DNA of 64,000 nucleotides from an uncultured bacterium (lineage in GTDB: Bacteria; Bacteroidota; Bacteroidia; Bacteroidales; Muribaculaceae), in contig CAJMNI010000007.1 of NCBI GenBank assembly GCA_905214735.1, positions 1 through 64,000 of the forward strand. The letters are read 5' to 3'. Shown in pieces: positions 32,578-41,767 of the stretch; positions within the stretch are counted from its first letter, which is position 1, and every line of letters starts with the position of its first letter. A model generated the notes under the pieces. The model saw only the letters and a program-made list of their open reading frames with translations. It did no database searches and was not told the DNA's origin. Both the position numbers and the translations under genes were made by a program.

Positions 32578-32955
32578 TCAGAAAATGTTGCGGCCAATGA
32601 ACCAGAGGATCATCAGGGTGAAGATCACGGCGATCGCCGCCGGGGAGTTTAGCAGGGAGTAGAGCCTGCGGTAGCGGGTGCGGAAGAGGGAGACGAAGCC
32701 GAGCAGCAAGATGTAGGGCACCATCGAGAGGAGGAACGGGTTGGCGTGCCATGCTCCGGCCCAGTCGCCGTGGAGGAGGGCATGGAGCATGCGCTGGCTT
32801 CCGCAGCCGGGGCAGTCCCATCCGGTGAGGCTCTTGAAGAGGCAGCGGGGCATCAGTTTCGACTGCGCGGGGTCGACGAAGAAATAGACCACGGTCATCG
32901 CCCCCGCGAGAGTCGCGGCCAATGCCACAGCGGTGATTTTCAATGATTTTGTCAT
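32578..32955 (-). CDS. DUF2752 membrane protein
   Basis: A 125-residue inner-membrane protein with about three helices (residues about 7-27, 75-95, 105-123). The family signature is present: MPRCLFKSLTGWDCPGCGSQRMLHALLHGDW, with Cys residues of the C-x(11)-CPGCG-x2-R type. The function of DUF2752 is unknown. The Cys set suggests metal or redox chemistry, or simply structural disulfide or zinc. It follows the CD225 gene by 30 bases, an association that I believe recurs in Bacteroidota and suggests a joint membrane role. Confidence 0.85.
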   Translation of the reverse strand: MTKSLKITAVALAATLAGAMTVVYFFVDPAQSKLMPRCLFKSLTGWDCPGCGSQRMLHALLHGDWAGAWHANPFLLSMVPYILLLGFVSLFRTRYRRLYSLLNSPAAIAVIFTLMILWFIGRNIF

Positions 32956-32985
32956 TGCGGAGAGAGGGTTGCGGCTTCGGGCCTG

Positions 32986-33558
32986 TTATTGCATGAGAAT
33001 CGAGAGGGGGATGTAGAGGCTGCCCCATACGATACCGGCCACGATCGAGACGATGATCCAGATCTGGGCGTTTTTCGACGCACGTTCGGCTCCGGCGTAA
33101 TCGCGGGAGAAATATTTTGTGGATACGGAGCTTGCGTAGATGATTGCCACCACACCGGCGGGGAGGCAGCAGACGAGAGTCGCGGCGATGGCCCAGAAGA
33201 GATAGGTCGGGGGCATCGGGGGCTGCTGGCCGGGCTGCATATCCGGCTGTTGCCCGGGCTGTTGCTGCTGAGCGGGCGCCGCGGGATAGTAGCCGCCGAA
33301 AACCGGCCGCGGTGCGCCGGGAGCCGGCTGCTGAGCCGGTTGCTGAGCCGGCTGGTCGGCCTGAGCCTGAGCCTTTTCAGGATCGAAGTTCACGCCGAGG
33401 GTTTCGGCCCAGACTTCGTCGTTGCTTTTCACCGGGGGCTGCGGGATTGCCGGGGGCGTCTGCTTTTTATCAAGCTCGTTGTCAGGATTCTCGTTTTTGA
33501 GATTCTCATTGTCGAGATTCTCGTTGTCGAGTTTCTCTTTATCGGGATTTTCTTCCAT
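32986..33558 (-). CDS. CD225/dispanin-domain membrane protein
   Basis: A 190-residue protein with three parts. Residues about 1-35 are acidic Asn/Glu/Asp repeats (DNENLDNENLKNEN). Residues about 36-118 are rich in Pro, Gln, Gly and Ala and probably disordered. Residues about 118-188 form a CD225 (dispanin) module with two membrane segments: PPTYLFWAIAATLVCCLPAG, the loop SVSTKYFSRDYAGAERASKNAQ, then IWIIVSIVAGIVWGSLYI. Animal members (IFITM) restrict membrane fusion, while bacterial members have no defined role. It is encoded between the MsbA-like exporter and DUF2752. Confidence 0.88.
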   Translation of the reverse strand: MEENPDKEKLDNENLDNENLKNENPDNELDKKQTPPAIPQPPVKSNDEVWAETLGVNFDPEKAQAQADQPAQQPAQQPAPGAPRPVFGGYYPAAPAQQQQPGQQPDMQPGQQPPMPPTYLFWAIAATLVCCLPAGVVAIIYASSVSTKYFSRDYAGAERASKNAQIWIIVSIVAGIVWGSLYIPLSILMQ

Positions 33559-33594
33559 TGTATTTCGGAATTGGGAGTTCTGGATGATGATGAT

Positions 33595-35439
33595 TTAGAC
33601 CTGCTGCATGTCGACGAGGTGCTTGTAGATTCCACCCTTGGCGATCAGTTCGGCGTGGGTTCCGACCTCTGCGATCTCACCCTGGTTGAGCACGACGATC
33701 CGGTCAGCGTTGACGATAGTCGAGAGGCGGTGGGCGATCACTATGGTTGTGCGGTCTTTCATAAGTTTTTCGAGGGCTTCCTGCACGAGGCGTTCGCTCT
33801 CGGTGTCGAGAGCCGAAGTGGCCTCGTCGAGGATAAGGATGGAGGGATTCTTGAGGATGGCGCGGGCGATGCTTATTCTCTGGCGCTGGCCTCCGGAGAG
33901 GCGGCAGCCGCGGTCGCCAATCATGGTGTCGTAGCCATGTTCGGTGGCGAGGATGAAGTCGTGGGCGTTGGCGATTCGGGCCGCCTCCTCCACCTGCTCG
34001 GGGGTGGCGTCGGTGACGCCGAAAGCTATGTTGTTGAAAATGGTGTCGTTGAAGAGGATGGCCTCCTGGTTGACGTTACCCATCAGCGAGCGGAGGTCGC
34101 GCACCCTCAGCTCCTTGACGTTGATGTCGTCGACTTCGATTTCACCCTCATGGATGTCCCAGAAGCGGGGGATGAGGTCGACGAGTGTAGATTTCCCGGA
34201 ACCCGACTGGCCGACGATAGCCACGGTCTCTCCGGGATTTACGCGGAGGTTGATGTGGCGGAGCACCTCCTTTTGCTCCTCGTCGTTATAGGCGAACGAG
34301 ACGTCTTTGAAAGTCACGCTGCTCTTATGGCCGGCATCGGCGGGGAGAGACTTGGGTTGCTCGGGGTCGGTGATCGGGTTGACGGCGTCGAGGATCTTGT
34401 CGATGCGGTCTTTGGCTGCCATGCCCTTCTTGATGGTGTAGGAAGTCTTGGCCAGCTCCTTGGCGGGGTTGATCATCGAATAGAACATCACCATATAGTA
34501 GATGAACTGGGAGGCGTCGATCGAAGAATTGCCGGTGAGGATCAGCGAGCCGCCGAACCATAGGATCACGGCCACGGCGAAAGTGCCGAGAAATTCGCTC
34601 ATAGGGTGGGCGAGCACATGGCGGCGCGACACGCTGTTCTGGATGCGGTAAAGCTCGCCGCACTGCTCGGCGAAGCGGCGTTCCATCGTCTTCTCGGCGT
34701 TGAAGGCCTTGATGATGCGCAGGCCTCCGATCGATTCCTCGGTGTTGGCGAGGATCTCGCCCCATTTGTTCTGGGCGGCCAGCGACTTGTGGCGGAGCTT
34801 CTTGCCGACGAGCCCCATGCAGAAGCCGACGATCGGGAGCATCAGGAAGACGAAGACGGTGAGCTGCCAGCTGATCACGATCATCATGCCGAGGCAGGCC
34901 ACGATCATGATCGGATATTTCACGAGCGAGAAGAGGGAGGCCATGACGGAGGTCTGCACCTCCTGCACGTCGCCCGAGAGGCGGGCCATGATGTCGCCCT
35001 TGCGCTCGTTGGTGAAGAAACCGATCGGAAGCGACACGATCTTGTCATACATCTCCTGGCGGATGTCGCGCATCACTCCGTTCTGCATCGGGATGGTGAA
35101 ATATTCCGATAGATAGGCTGTTATCACCTTGAAGAAAGTCATCACCACGAGGATCACGCAGAGCAGGGCGAGCGTCATCGACGCCCCCTCGGTGGAGATG
35201 AGTGTCTCGACATAATAGTAGAAATTGTTGATCATCACGTCTTTGAAATCTGCAGACCCAATCTCCATATATTGATAATGGTCGTTGGAGATCTGGAACA
35301 GCATCTGCAGGATCGGCATGATGAAGGCGAACGAAAAGAGGGTGAAAAAGGCTGTGAGCAGGTTGAAGAGGATGCTCAGCAGGATATTCCCCTTGTAGGG
35401 ACGGGCGTATCGTTTGAGAAATTTGAAAAGTTCCTTCAT
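33595..35439 (-). CDS. ABC exporter, MsbA-like (permease fused to ATPase)
   Basis: A 614-residue half-transporter, from the chosen start MKELFKFLKRYARPYKG at 35439; an upstream ATG at 35463 would add only eight residues. The N-terminal ABC transmembrane domain has six helices. The ATPase domain starts near residue 365: Walker A GQSGSGKSTLVD, signature LSGGQRQRISIARAIL, Walker B ILILDEATSALD, H-loop VIAHRLST. MsbA relatives flip lipid A core or other lipids across the inner membrane, and that is the likely job here. Its start faces yqeY, and the intervening AT-rich region carries -7 boxes for both directions. Confidence 0.88.
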   Translation of the reverse strand: MKELFKFLKRYARPYKGNILLSILFNLLTAFFTLFSFAFIMPILQMLFQISNDHYQYMEIGSADFKDVMINNFYYYVETLISTEGASMTLALLCVILVVMTFFKVITAYLSEYFTIPMQNGVMRDIRQEMYDKIVSLPIGFFTNERKGDIMARLSGDVQEVQTSVMASLFSLVKYPIMIVACLGMMIVISWQLTVFVFLMLPIVGFCMGLVGKKLRHKSLAAQNKWGEILANTEESIGGLRIIKAFNAEKTMERRFAEQCGELYRIQNSVSRRHVLAHPMSEFLGTFAVAVILWFGGSLILTGNSSIDASQFIYYMVMFYSMINPAKELAKTSYTIKKGMAAKDRIDKILDAVNPITDPEQPKSLPADAGHKSSVTFKDVSFAYNDEEQKEVLRHINLRVNPGETVAIVGQSGSGKSTLVDLIPRFWDIHEGEIEVDDINVKELRVRDLRSLMGNVNQEAILFNDTIFNNIAFGVTDATPEQVEEAARIANAHDFILATEHGYDTMIGDRGCRLSGGQRQRISIARAILKNPSILILDEATSALDTESERLVQEALEKLMKDRTTIVIAHRLSTIVNADRIVVLNQGEIAEVGTHAELIAKGGIYKHLVDMQQV

Positions 35440-35546
35440 GATTCGGGCGTTGAGAATCGCCAAAAATTGTTTGGAGGCGTTTTTTTATGACACGAGGTCT
35501 TATTCGCGGTGATTGGTTTATTATGAGGTGCAAAATTAATCAAAAT

Positions 35547-35578
35547 TTTCCGGAAATGAGAAAAATTGATTATTTTTG
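35547..35578 (+). promoter_or_regulatory. probable promoter of yqeY
   Basis: TATTTTTG at 35571-35578 is an exact -7 box, and TTTC at 35547-35550 is a one-mismatch -33 box with a 20-base spacer. It lies about 74 bases upstream of the yqeY start. A minus-strand -7 box for the ABC exporter (CAAAATTA) is at 35531-35538. Confidence 0.45.
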
Positions 35579-35651
35579 CGGATTAAAGCAAAAAATAGAC
35601 CGGGAAAGGGGTGGGAATGCGCCCGTTTGCCCGGGAGAAAACGATAAAGAT

Positions 35652-36101
35652 ATGGATCTGTTTGAAAGAGTGAGCGAAGACATCAAGAAGGCGATGCTTG
35701 CTCGCGAAAAGGTGCGTCTCGAAGCTCTCAGGGGCGCTAAGAAAGAGTTTTTGGAGGCCAAGACCGCGAAAGGGGCCAACGGCGAACTGAGCGACGAGAC
35801 GGCCACGAAGATCATCATGAAGATGGTGAAGCAGCGGAAGGAGAGCGCCAATATCTATAAGGAGAACGGGCGGCCGGAGCTTGCCGACAACGAGCTTGCC
35901 GAAGCGGCAGTGCTCGAGGAGTATCTTCCGAAGCAGCTCACGGCCGAGGAGCTCGACGCCGAACTTCGCGCCATCATAGCCGAAGTCGGGGCCACGAGTC
36001 CGAAAGAGATGGGGAAGGTTATGGGCGTGGCTTCCAAACGACTCGCCGGCCGCGCCGAGGGTCGCGCGATTTCGGCAGCCGTCAAGGCTCTGCTCGCATA
36101 A
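35652..36101 (+). CDS. yqeY: GatB/YqeY-domain protein
   Basis: A 149-residue cytoplasmic protein of the YqeY family, related to the tail domain of the amidotransferase GatB that binds tRNA. I chose the ATG at 35652 (MDLFERVSEDIKKAMLAREK), which matches the family start and length. The longer open frame upstream overlaps the promoter. Landmarks are REKVRLEALRGAKKEF, KMVKQRKESANIYKENGR and the C-terminal KEMGKVMGVASKRLAGRAEGR. The precise role is unknown, but a link to tRNA or translation is usual, and seryl-tRNA synthetase is the next gene. Confidence 0.9.
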   Translation: MDLFERVSEDIKKAMLAREKVRLEALRGAKKEFLEAKTAKGANGELSDETATKIIMKMVKQRKESANIYKENGRPELADNELAEAAVLEEYLPKQLTAEELDAELRAIIAEVGATSPKEMGKVMGVASKRLAGRAEGRAISAAVKALLA

Positions 36102-36188
36102 AACCGCGCTTTGCCGGTTTTGACATCGGCATTGTCCCGAGGGGATTGACATGGGAAAGATTATTAACAAGAAACAAAATCAAGCACG

Positions 36189-37460
36189 ATGCTTACACTT
36201 CAGACAATAAAAGCTGATCCTGAGTTTGTGATCAAACGTCTGGCCGTAAAAGGATTCGACGGCCGCGGCGTGATAACCGAAATCCTTGAAATCGACGCAG
36301 AGCGCCGCCGTCTTCAGCAGAAGACCGACTCCGATGCCTCCGAACTGAAGAAGCTGGCCGCCTCGATCGGCAAGCTGATGAAGGAGGGTAAGAAAGAGGA
36401 GGCCGAGAGCGTGAAGCAGCAGGTGGCCGACATCAAGGGAGCCACTAAAGGATTGCAGGATCGTCTCGAAGAGTGCGAGAAGAAGATGACGGCTCTTCTG
36501 CTGACAGTGCCCAATCTTCCGTGCGCCGCAGTTCCCGAGGGCCTGACGGCCGAGGACAACGTGGTTGAGAAGACCGGCGGCCCGATGCCCGATCTTCCCG
36601 AAGACGCCCTTCCCCATTGGGAACTGGCCAAGAAATACAATATCATCGACTTCGAGCTGGGTGTCAAGGTGACAGGCGCAGGTTTCCCCTTCTATGTAGG
36701 CAAGGGTGCGCGTCTGCAGCGCGCTCTTATCCAGTTCTTCCTCGACGAGGCCTGGAAGGCCGGTTATATCGAGGTTGAGCCGCCGTTTGTCGTGAACGAG
36801 GCTTCGGGCTACGGCACGGGCCAGCTCCCCGACAAGGAGGGGCAGATGTATCACGTCAACCTCGACAATCTCTATCTGATCCCGACCGCCGAGGTTCCGG
36901 TGACCAACATCTATCGCGACGTGATCCTCACCGAGGAGGAGCTTCCGAAGAAGAATTGCGCCTATTCCCCCTGCTGGCGCCGTGAGGCCGGCAGCTACGG
37001 CAAGGATGTGCGCGGCCTCAACCGCCTGCATCAGTTTGACAAGGTGGAGATCGTGCGCATAGAGCGTCCCGAAGATTCCTACGCCGCTCTCGAAGAGATG
37101 AAAGGCCATGTGCAGGGTCTTCTCGAGAAACTCGGACTTCCCTGGCATATCCTTCGCCTCTGCGGCGGCGACATGAGCTTCACGTCGGCCATCACGTTCG
37201 ACTTCGAAGTCTGGTCGGCAGCCCAGAAGAGATGGCTCGAGGTTTCGTCGGTCAGCAACTTCGAGACCTATCAGGCCAACCGCCTCAAATGCCGTTATCG
37301 CGGCAAGGACAAGAAGATGCATCTCTGCCACACGCTCAACGGTTCGGCGCTTGCCCTGCCCCGCATCGTGGCCGCTCTGCTTGAGAACAACCAGACGCCC
37401 GAGGGCATCATCGTTCCGGAGTGCCTGAGAAAATACACCGGTTTCGACATCATCGACTAA
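36189..37460 (+). CDS. serS: seryl-tRNA synthetase
   Basis: SerS charges tRNA-Ser with serine. The N-terminal antiparallel coiled-coil arm that grips the long variable arm of tRNA-Ser covers about residues 28-100 (RRRLQQKTDSDASELKKLAA). The class II core has motif 2 in CWRREAGSYGKDVRGLNRLHQFDKVE and motif 3 in HTLNGSALALPRIVAALLENNQ. There are 423 residues, as usual. The substrate tRNA-Ser(TGA) gene is also in this window at 4430-4514. It is followed, 111 bases on, by a pseudokinase gene. A GGAGCGG/CCGCTCC hairpin lies in between at about 37476-37494. Confidence 0.97.
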   Translation: MLTLQTIKADPEFVIKRLAVKGFDGRGVITEILEIDAERRRLQQKTDSDASELKKLAASIGKLMKEGKKEEAESVKQQVADIKGATKGLQDRLEECEKKMTALLLTVPNLPCAAVPEGLTAEDNVVEKTGGPMPDLPEDALPHWELAKKYNIIDFELGVKVTGAGFPFYVGKGARLQRALIQFFLDEAWKAGYIEVEPPFVVNEASGYGTGQLPDKEGQMYHVNLDNLYLIPTAEVPVTNIYRDVILTEEELPKKNCAYSPCWRREAGSYGKDVRGLNRLHQFDKVEIVRIERPEDSYAALEEMKGHVQGLLEKLGLPWHILRLCGGDMSFTSAITFDFEVWSAAQKRWLEVSSVSNFETYQANRLKCRYRGKDKKMHLCHTLNGSALALPRIVAALLENNQTPEGIIVPECLRKYTGFDIID

Positions 37461-37571
37461 AACGGCGGTCGGTCGGAGCGGTTCTGCCGCTCCGGCCGGT
37501 TCGGCCGTCAGCCGTGTGAGCCGACAGCATAACCCCTATTAACCATTACTAACTAATCAAATTTCTACGGT

Positions 37572-38357
37572 TTGGAAAATCAGAAAAAAGAAGAAGGCCT
37601 GGCCTACGTAAGCAAAGAAGAGAAAAAAATTCCGATCAACGACCCGACGGGGAAATGGTCGGATCTTACGCTTCTGCCCGAATGGGGAGAGGAGTATTAT
37701 GACGTCTACACCGTGCGGAAGCATGGCAAATGGGTGATGCTCAAGGCTCTTAAGAAAGAGTTTGCCGACGATCCGGAATATCGGAAGATGCTCGAGCAGG
37801 AGTTTGACACGCGTTATAACCTGGCGCATCCCAACGTGGTTATGGTCAACGACCTCGAGGAGGTTCCTGGAGTGGGCCTGGCGATCATCACCGACGACGT
37901 ATACGGCTACTCGCTGCGCCGCCTGATCGACGAGAAGCGACTGACGCCGAAGATCGTCTACCGGCTTCAGACCCAGCTGCTCGACGCCCTGCAATATCTG
38001 CAGGAGGAGCATCTTGTGCATGCCCCCATCACTCCCGAGACGATCATCTTCACGGAATATACCGAGAATCTGAAGCTGATCAACGTGGGCTATTCCAAGC
38101 AGTCGTCGCTGTCGAAAGCCGACACGGAGGAGGATCTTCGGAGCTACGGACGTGTGCTCAACGAAGTGCTCGACCATCTTCCCACGTCGCTTCCGCGCCT
38201 GCGCCGCATAGCCCGCAAGTGCGAGGGGGGCGGGTATTACTCCGTTCCCGACCTTCAGCTCGACATGGAAAAACGGAGCAGCGGACAACTTTATATAATC
38301 ATCTGCTGTTTCATCGTTATAATGATAGGCGTTCTCGTGTGGCTTTCCATGCGATGA
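37572..38357 (+). CDS. membrane-anchored pseudokinase
   Basis: A 261-residue protein with a eukaryotic-type kinase fold that has lost its catalytic residues. K58 (WVMLKALKKEF) keeps the VAIK lysine and E75/E77 lie in the C-helix region. The HRDLKPxxN loop is H150-A-P-I-T-P-E-T, so the catalytic Asp, Lys and Asn are missing. The DFG motif reads N171-V-G. A C-terminal helix (residues about 239-258, YIIICCFIVIMIGVLVWL) anchors it in the membrane with the kinase domain in the cytoplasm. The start is TTG at 37572. No in-frame ATG precedes residue 56. A scaffold or ligand-sensing role is likely, and its partner is unknown. Confidence 0.75.
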   Translation: MENQKKEEGLAYVSKEEKKIPINDPTGKWSDLTLLPEWGEEYYDVYTVRKHGKWVMLKALKKEFADDPEYRKMLEQEFDTRYNLAHPNVVMVNDLEEVPGVGLAIITDDVYGYSLRRLIDEKRLTPKIVYRLQTQLLDALQYLQEEHLVHAPITPETIIFTEYTENLKLINVGYSKQSSLSKADTEEDLRSYGRVLNEVLDHLPTSLPRLRRIARKCEGGGYYSVPDLQLDMEKRSSGQLYIIICCFIVIMIGVLVWLSMR

Positions 38358-38483
38358 ACAGCCTGAATCCGATTCCGCTCCGCCAATGCCGCCGGCCGAT
38401 GCCGGCATAGCAGACACCCCGCAGAAGAGATTCCCTGTAAAATCTATCCAAGGAAAGGAGCCATCCTCTATTCAAGGCCCGAA

Positions 38484-39611
38484 ATGTTAGAAATCAAAAA
38501 AATAAATCCGACTCCGGCTGAACTGCGCAAGTTTATCAAATTCCAGATAAACCTCTATGCCGACAATTCCTGTTATGTTCCGCCGCTCGTGCTCGACGAG
38601 GTCAACACCCTGATGCCTTCGAAAAATCCGGCGTTCGATTTCTGCGACGCTGCCTATTTCATGGCCTATCGCGACGGGAAGCCCGTGGGGCGCATCGCCG
38701 CGATGATCAACCGTCAGGTCAACGAGAAATGCGGCCAGCGTCTCTGCAGGTTCGGCTATATCGACTTTGTCGACGACCCCGAGGTGTCGGCCGCGCTGAT
38801 GAAAGCCGCCGAAGAGTGGGGCCGCGAGCAGGGGATGGACAGAATCATCGGTCCGCTCGGTTTCACCGACCTCGACCACGAGGGGATGCTGGTGGAAGGC
38901 TTCGACGAATTGTCGACTATGGCCACCATCTACAATTATCCTTATTATCCGGAGCATCTCGAACGTCTCGGATATAAGAAAGAGTCGGACTGGGTGGAAT
39001 TTCTGATGGAGGTGCCCGACGAAATCCCGGAGCGGTTCAGCCGCATGGCCGAACTGGTTAAACAGAAATACAACCTGCGGGTGGTGAAATATAAATCGCG
39101 CCGCAAAGTCAAGGAGGATTACGGCCACGCGCTGTTTCATCTTGTGAACGACGCCTACCGCGATCTTTATCAATATTCTATGCTGACCGAAAGGCAGATA
39201 GATTACTATATCGGGATTTATCTTGACCTTCTCGACCTCGATCTTCTTTCGCTCGTGGTCGACGGCAACGACCGACTTGTCGGCGTCGGCATATCAATGC
39301 CCTCGATGAGCCGCGCGCTGCAGAAATCCCACGGCAAATTCCTTCCGATGGGGTGGTATCACCTGCTGAAGGGGCTCAAGGGGAAAAACGACCGCGTCGA
39401 CCTTCTGCTCGTGGCCGTGCATCCCGATTATCAGAACAAGGGAGTCAACGCCCTCTTCTTCCAGGACCTCCTGCAATATTATATAAAGAACGGCTATAAA
39501 TATGCCGAGTCGAATCCGGAGATGGAGACCAACGCGAAGGTTCAGAGCCAGTGGAGTCTATTCAATCCCCGGCAGCACAGGCGCAGACGCAGCTACGCCA
39601 AAGAATTGTAG
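38484..39611 (+). CDS. GNAT-like N-acyltransferase-type protein
   Basis: A 375-residue cytoplasmic protein. The first ~160 residues form a GNAT-like unit (FMAYRDGKPVGRIAAMINRQV, FGYIDFVDDPEVSAALMKAAEEW). The last ~130 residues hold a second, similar unit with the acetyl-CoA-type loop HPDYQNKGVNALFFQDLLQYY. The block GPLGFTDLDHEGMLVEGFDE is characteristic of a Bacteroidetes family for which I know no firm function. Lipid or small-molecule N-acylation is a possibility. It lies 3 bases before menG, so the two are probably co-translated. Confidence 0.75.
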   Translation: MLEIKKINPTPAELRKFIKFQINLYADNSCYVPPLVLDEVNTLMPSKNPAFDFCDAAYFMAYRDGKPVGRIAAMINRQVNEKCGQRLCRFGYIDFVDDPEVSAALMKAAEEWGREQGMDRIIGPLGFTDLDHEGMLVEGFDELSTMATIYNYPYYPEHLERLGYKKESDWVEFLMEVPDEIPERFSRMAELVKQKYNLRVVKYKSRRKVKEDYGHALFHLVNDAYRDLYQYSMLTERQIDYYIGIYLDLLDLDLLSLVVDGNDRLVGVGISMPSMSRALQKSHGKFLPMGWYHLLKGLKGKNDRVDLLLVAVHPDYQNKGVNALFFQDLLQYYIKNGYKYAESNPEMETNAKVQSQWSLFNPRQHRRRRSYAKEL

Positions 39612-39614
39612 AGA

Positions 39615-40490
39615 ATGTCGGAGGAAGCAAAAGAGAAGATATTGGAGGAACCCCGGGTTTCGCAGCAGGAGGCGGGTGGCGGCGACACTGAAAAGCTCAG
39701 CGGCGCCGAGCTCGTGAATCCCTACCGCGAAGGGGAACACAAGGCCGTGCAGGTTGAGGAGATGTTCGATTCCATCGCCCCGGCCTACGACTTCATGAAC
39801 ACTGCGATGAGTTTCGGGCTTCACCGCCATTGGCGCAACAAAGCCCTGTCGGCGGCATCGGCCGTGATGGCAAGGCTTCAGGATCGCGATCGCGGATATG
39901 GCGCCGGCCTCTCGATCCTTGACATAGCCACCGGCACCGGCGACGTGGCCTTTGAACTCCACCGCCGGTTTCCCTACGCCCGGATTCTCGGCGTCGATCT
40001 TTCCGCCGGCATGCTGAAAATCGCCGGAGAAAAGCTGGAAAAAGCCGATGAAAGCGCGAAAAAGCATATCAGTTTCGAGCAGGGCGACTCGCTCGACCTG
40101 AAGCTGGCCGACGCCTCGTTTGACCTGATCACCGTTGCCTATGGCGTGCGCAATTTCGAGCATCTGCTGCAAGGACTCCGGGAGATGCGCCGCGTTCTGA
40201 AACCCGACGGTCTCCTTTGCGTGATTGAGCTTTCCGAACCGGAAGGTAACATGACGCGGGCCGGGTATCGGCTCTATTCGCGCTATCTGATTCCGGCGAT
40301 GGGGCAGATCGTGTCGGGAGATTCACGGGCCTACCGCTATCTTCCCGAGAGCATAGCCGCCGCTCCGCAGCGCGACAAGATGGTAGATCTTATGATAGAG
40401 GCCGGGTTTGGCAAGGCAGCCTGGCGCTCGCTTACATTCGGCGCCGTCACTTATTACCTGGCAGTTCCCGGTGCCCAAAGCATAGACTGA
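39615..40490 (+). CDS. menG: demethylmenaquinone methyltransferase
   Basis: This enzyme adds the ring methyl group in the last step of menaquinone synthesis, using SAM. The SAM site is SILDIATGTGDVAFELHRRF, followed by LGVDLSAGMLKIAGEKL, FEQGDSLDLKLADASFD and the UbiE signature AYGVRNFEHLLQGLREMRRVLKPDG. RVLKPDGLLCVIELSEPE and YRYLPESI are also typical. The 291-residue protein is longer than most because of a ~40-residue N-terminal extension (EILEEPRVSQQEAGGGDTEK). Anaerobic Bacteroidales use menaquinone for fumarate respiration. Confidence 0.93.
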   Translation: MSEEAKEKILEEPRVSQQEAGGGDTEKLSGAELVNPYREGEHKAVQVEEMFDSIAPAYDFMNTAMSFGLHRHWRNKALSAASAVMARLQDRDRGYGAGLSILDIATGTGDVAFELHRRFPYARILGVDLSAGMLKIAGEKLEKADESAKKHISFEQGDSLDLKLADASFDLITVAYGVRNFEHLLQGLREMRRVLKPDGLLCVIELSEPEGNMTRAGYRLYSRYLIPAMGQIVSGDSRAYRYLPESIAAAPQRDKMVDLMIEAGFGKAAWRSLTFGAVTYYLAVPGAQSID

Positions 40491-40509
40491 GTCCGGGGAG
40501 AAGCCCGGC

Positions 40510-41766
40510 GTGAAAGAACCAGATGATATGAACCGCAAGGATTTTGAGATAATGGCTCCCGTGGGGAGCCGGGAATCGCTGGCCGCCGCCATAGCCGCCG
40601 GCGCCGACGCCGTCTATTTCGGAATAGAGGGCCTCAACATGCGCTCCCGTTCGAGCGCCAATTTCACCGCCGACGACATGGAAGAGATCGTCGGAATCTG
40701 CGATCAACACGGGGTAAAGACATATCTGACGGTCAACACCGTGATCTATGATTCCGACATGGATCTGATGCGCGAGATCATCGACCGCGCCCACGCCGCC
40801 GGCATATCCGCCATCATCGCCTCCGACATGGCGGCGATCCTCTATGCCCGCAAGATCGGGCAGGAGGTGCATATCTCGACCCAGGTCAACGTGACCAACA
40901 CCGAAGCCGTGAAATATTACTCTCAGTTTGCCGACGTGATGGTGCTCGCCCGCGAGCTCAACATGGAGCAGGTCGGAGAAATCCACCGCAATATTGAGAG
41001 CGAGGGGATTAAAGGCCCAGGCGGCAAGCCGGTGCGTCTTGAGATGTTCTGCCACGGGGCGCTCTGCATGGCCGTGAGCGGGAAATGCTATCTCTCTCTG
41101 CATGAGATGAATTCCAGCGCCAACCGGGGAGCCTGCAATCAGATTTGCCGCCGCTCCTATATCGTCACCGACAAAGAGACCGGCGATGAACTGGCTGTGG
41201 AAAATCAATATATCATGTCGCCCAAGGACCTGAAAACCATTCATTTCCTCAACAAGATGGTTGATGCCGGAGTGAGGGTGTTCAAAATCGAGGGACGCGC
41301 CCGCGGACCTGAATATGTGGCCGAGACAGTCGGTTGCTACAGCGAAGCCTTGCAGGCGATATGCGACGGCAGTTACAGTCAGGAGCTTGTCGAGAAATGG
41401 GATGCCCGACTCTCGAAGGTGTTCAACCGTGGATTCTGGAACGGCTATTACCTTGGACAACGACTCGGTGAATGGAGCTCGAAATATGGTTCGTCGTCGA
41501 CGAGGGTGAAAGTCTATGCCGCCAAGGCAATTAGGCATTTCGGCAAGATAGGGGTAGGGGAATTTTTCATGGAGGCCGGCGAACTGCATGTCGGCGACGA
41601 GGTGGTGGTGACCGGCCCGACCACGGGAGCGCTCATCTTCACAGTAAAAGAGCTGAGAGTCGACCTCAAGCCGGTGGAATCGGTGAAAAAAGGGGATCTC
41701 TTCTCCATGCCGGTGCCCGAGAAGGTGCGTCCCTCCGACAAACTCTATTATTGGAAAAAGAAATAA
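40510..41766 (+). CDS. U32-family protein (TrhP/YegQ-like)
   Basis: A 418-residue member of peptidase family U32. Despite the name, characterised relatives take part in tRNA or rRNA hydroxylation. Family landmarks are EIMAPVGSRESLAAAIAAGADAVYFG, HISTQVNVTNTEAVKYY and EMFCHGALCMAVSGKCYLS. The last, with ANRGACNQICRRSY, supplies four Cys that could bind an iron-sulfur cluster. KIEGRARGPEYVAETV follows. The likely start may be the internal MNRKDFEIMAPVG, seven codons in. It lies 19 bases after menG and 1 base before the YqiA-like gene, in one operon. Confidence 0.88.
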   Translation: MKEPDDMNRKDFEIMAPVGSRESLAAAIAAGADAVYFGIEGLNMRSRSSANFTADDMEEIVGICDQHGVKTYLTVNTVIYDSDMDLMREIIDRAHAAGISAIIASDMAAILYARKIGQEVHISTQVNVTNTEAVKYYSQFADVMVLARELNMEQVGEIHRNIESEGIKGPGGKPVRLEMFCHGALCMAVSGKCYLSLHEMNSSANRGACNQICRRSYIVTDKETGDELAVENQYIMSPKDLKTIHFLNKMVDAGVRVFKIEGRARGPEYVAETVGCYSEALQAICDGSYSQELVEKWDARLSKVFNRGFWNGYYLGQRLGEWSSKYGSSSTRVKVYAAKAIRHFGKIGVGEFFMEAGELHVGDEVVVTGPTTGALIFTVKELRVDLKPVESVKKGDLFSMPVPEKVRPSDKLYYWKKK

Positions 41767-41767
41767 A

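Noticed and set aside
37461..37571. Terminator after serS
   Set aside because: A GGAGCGG/CCGCTCC hairpin exists but has no T-run, so I list it only as part of the serS note.
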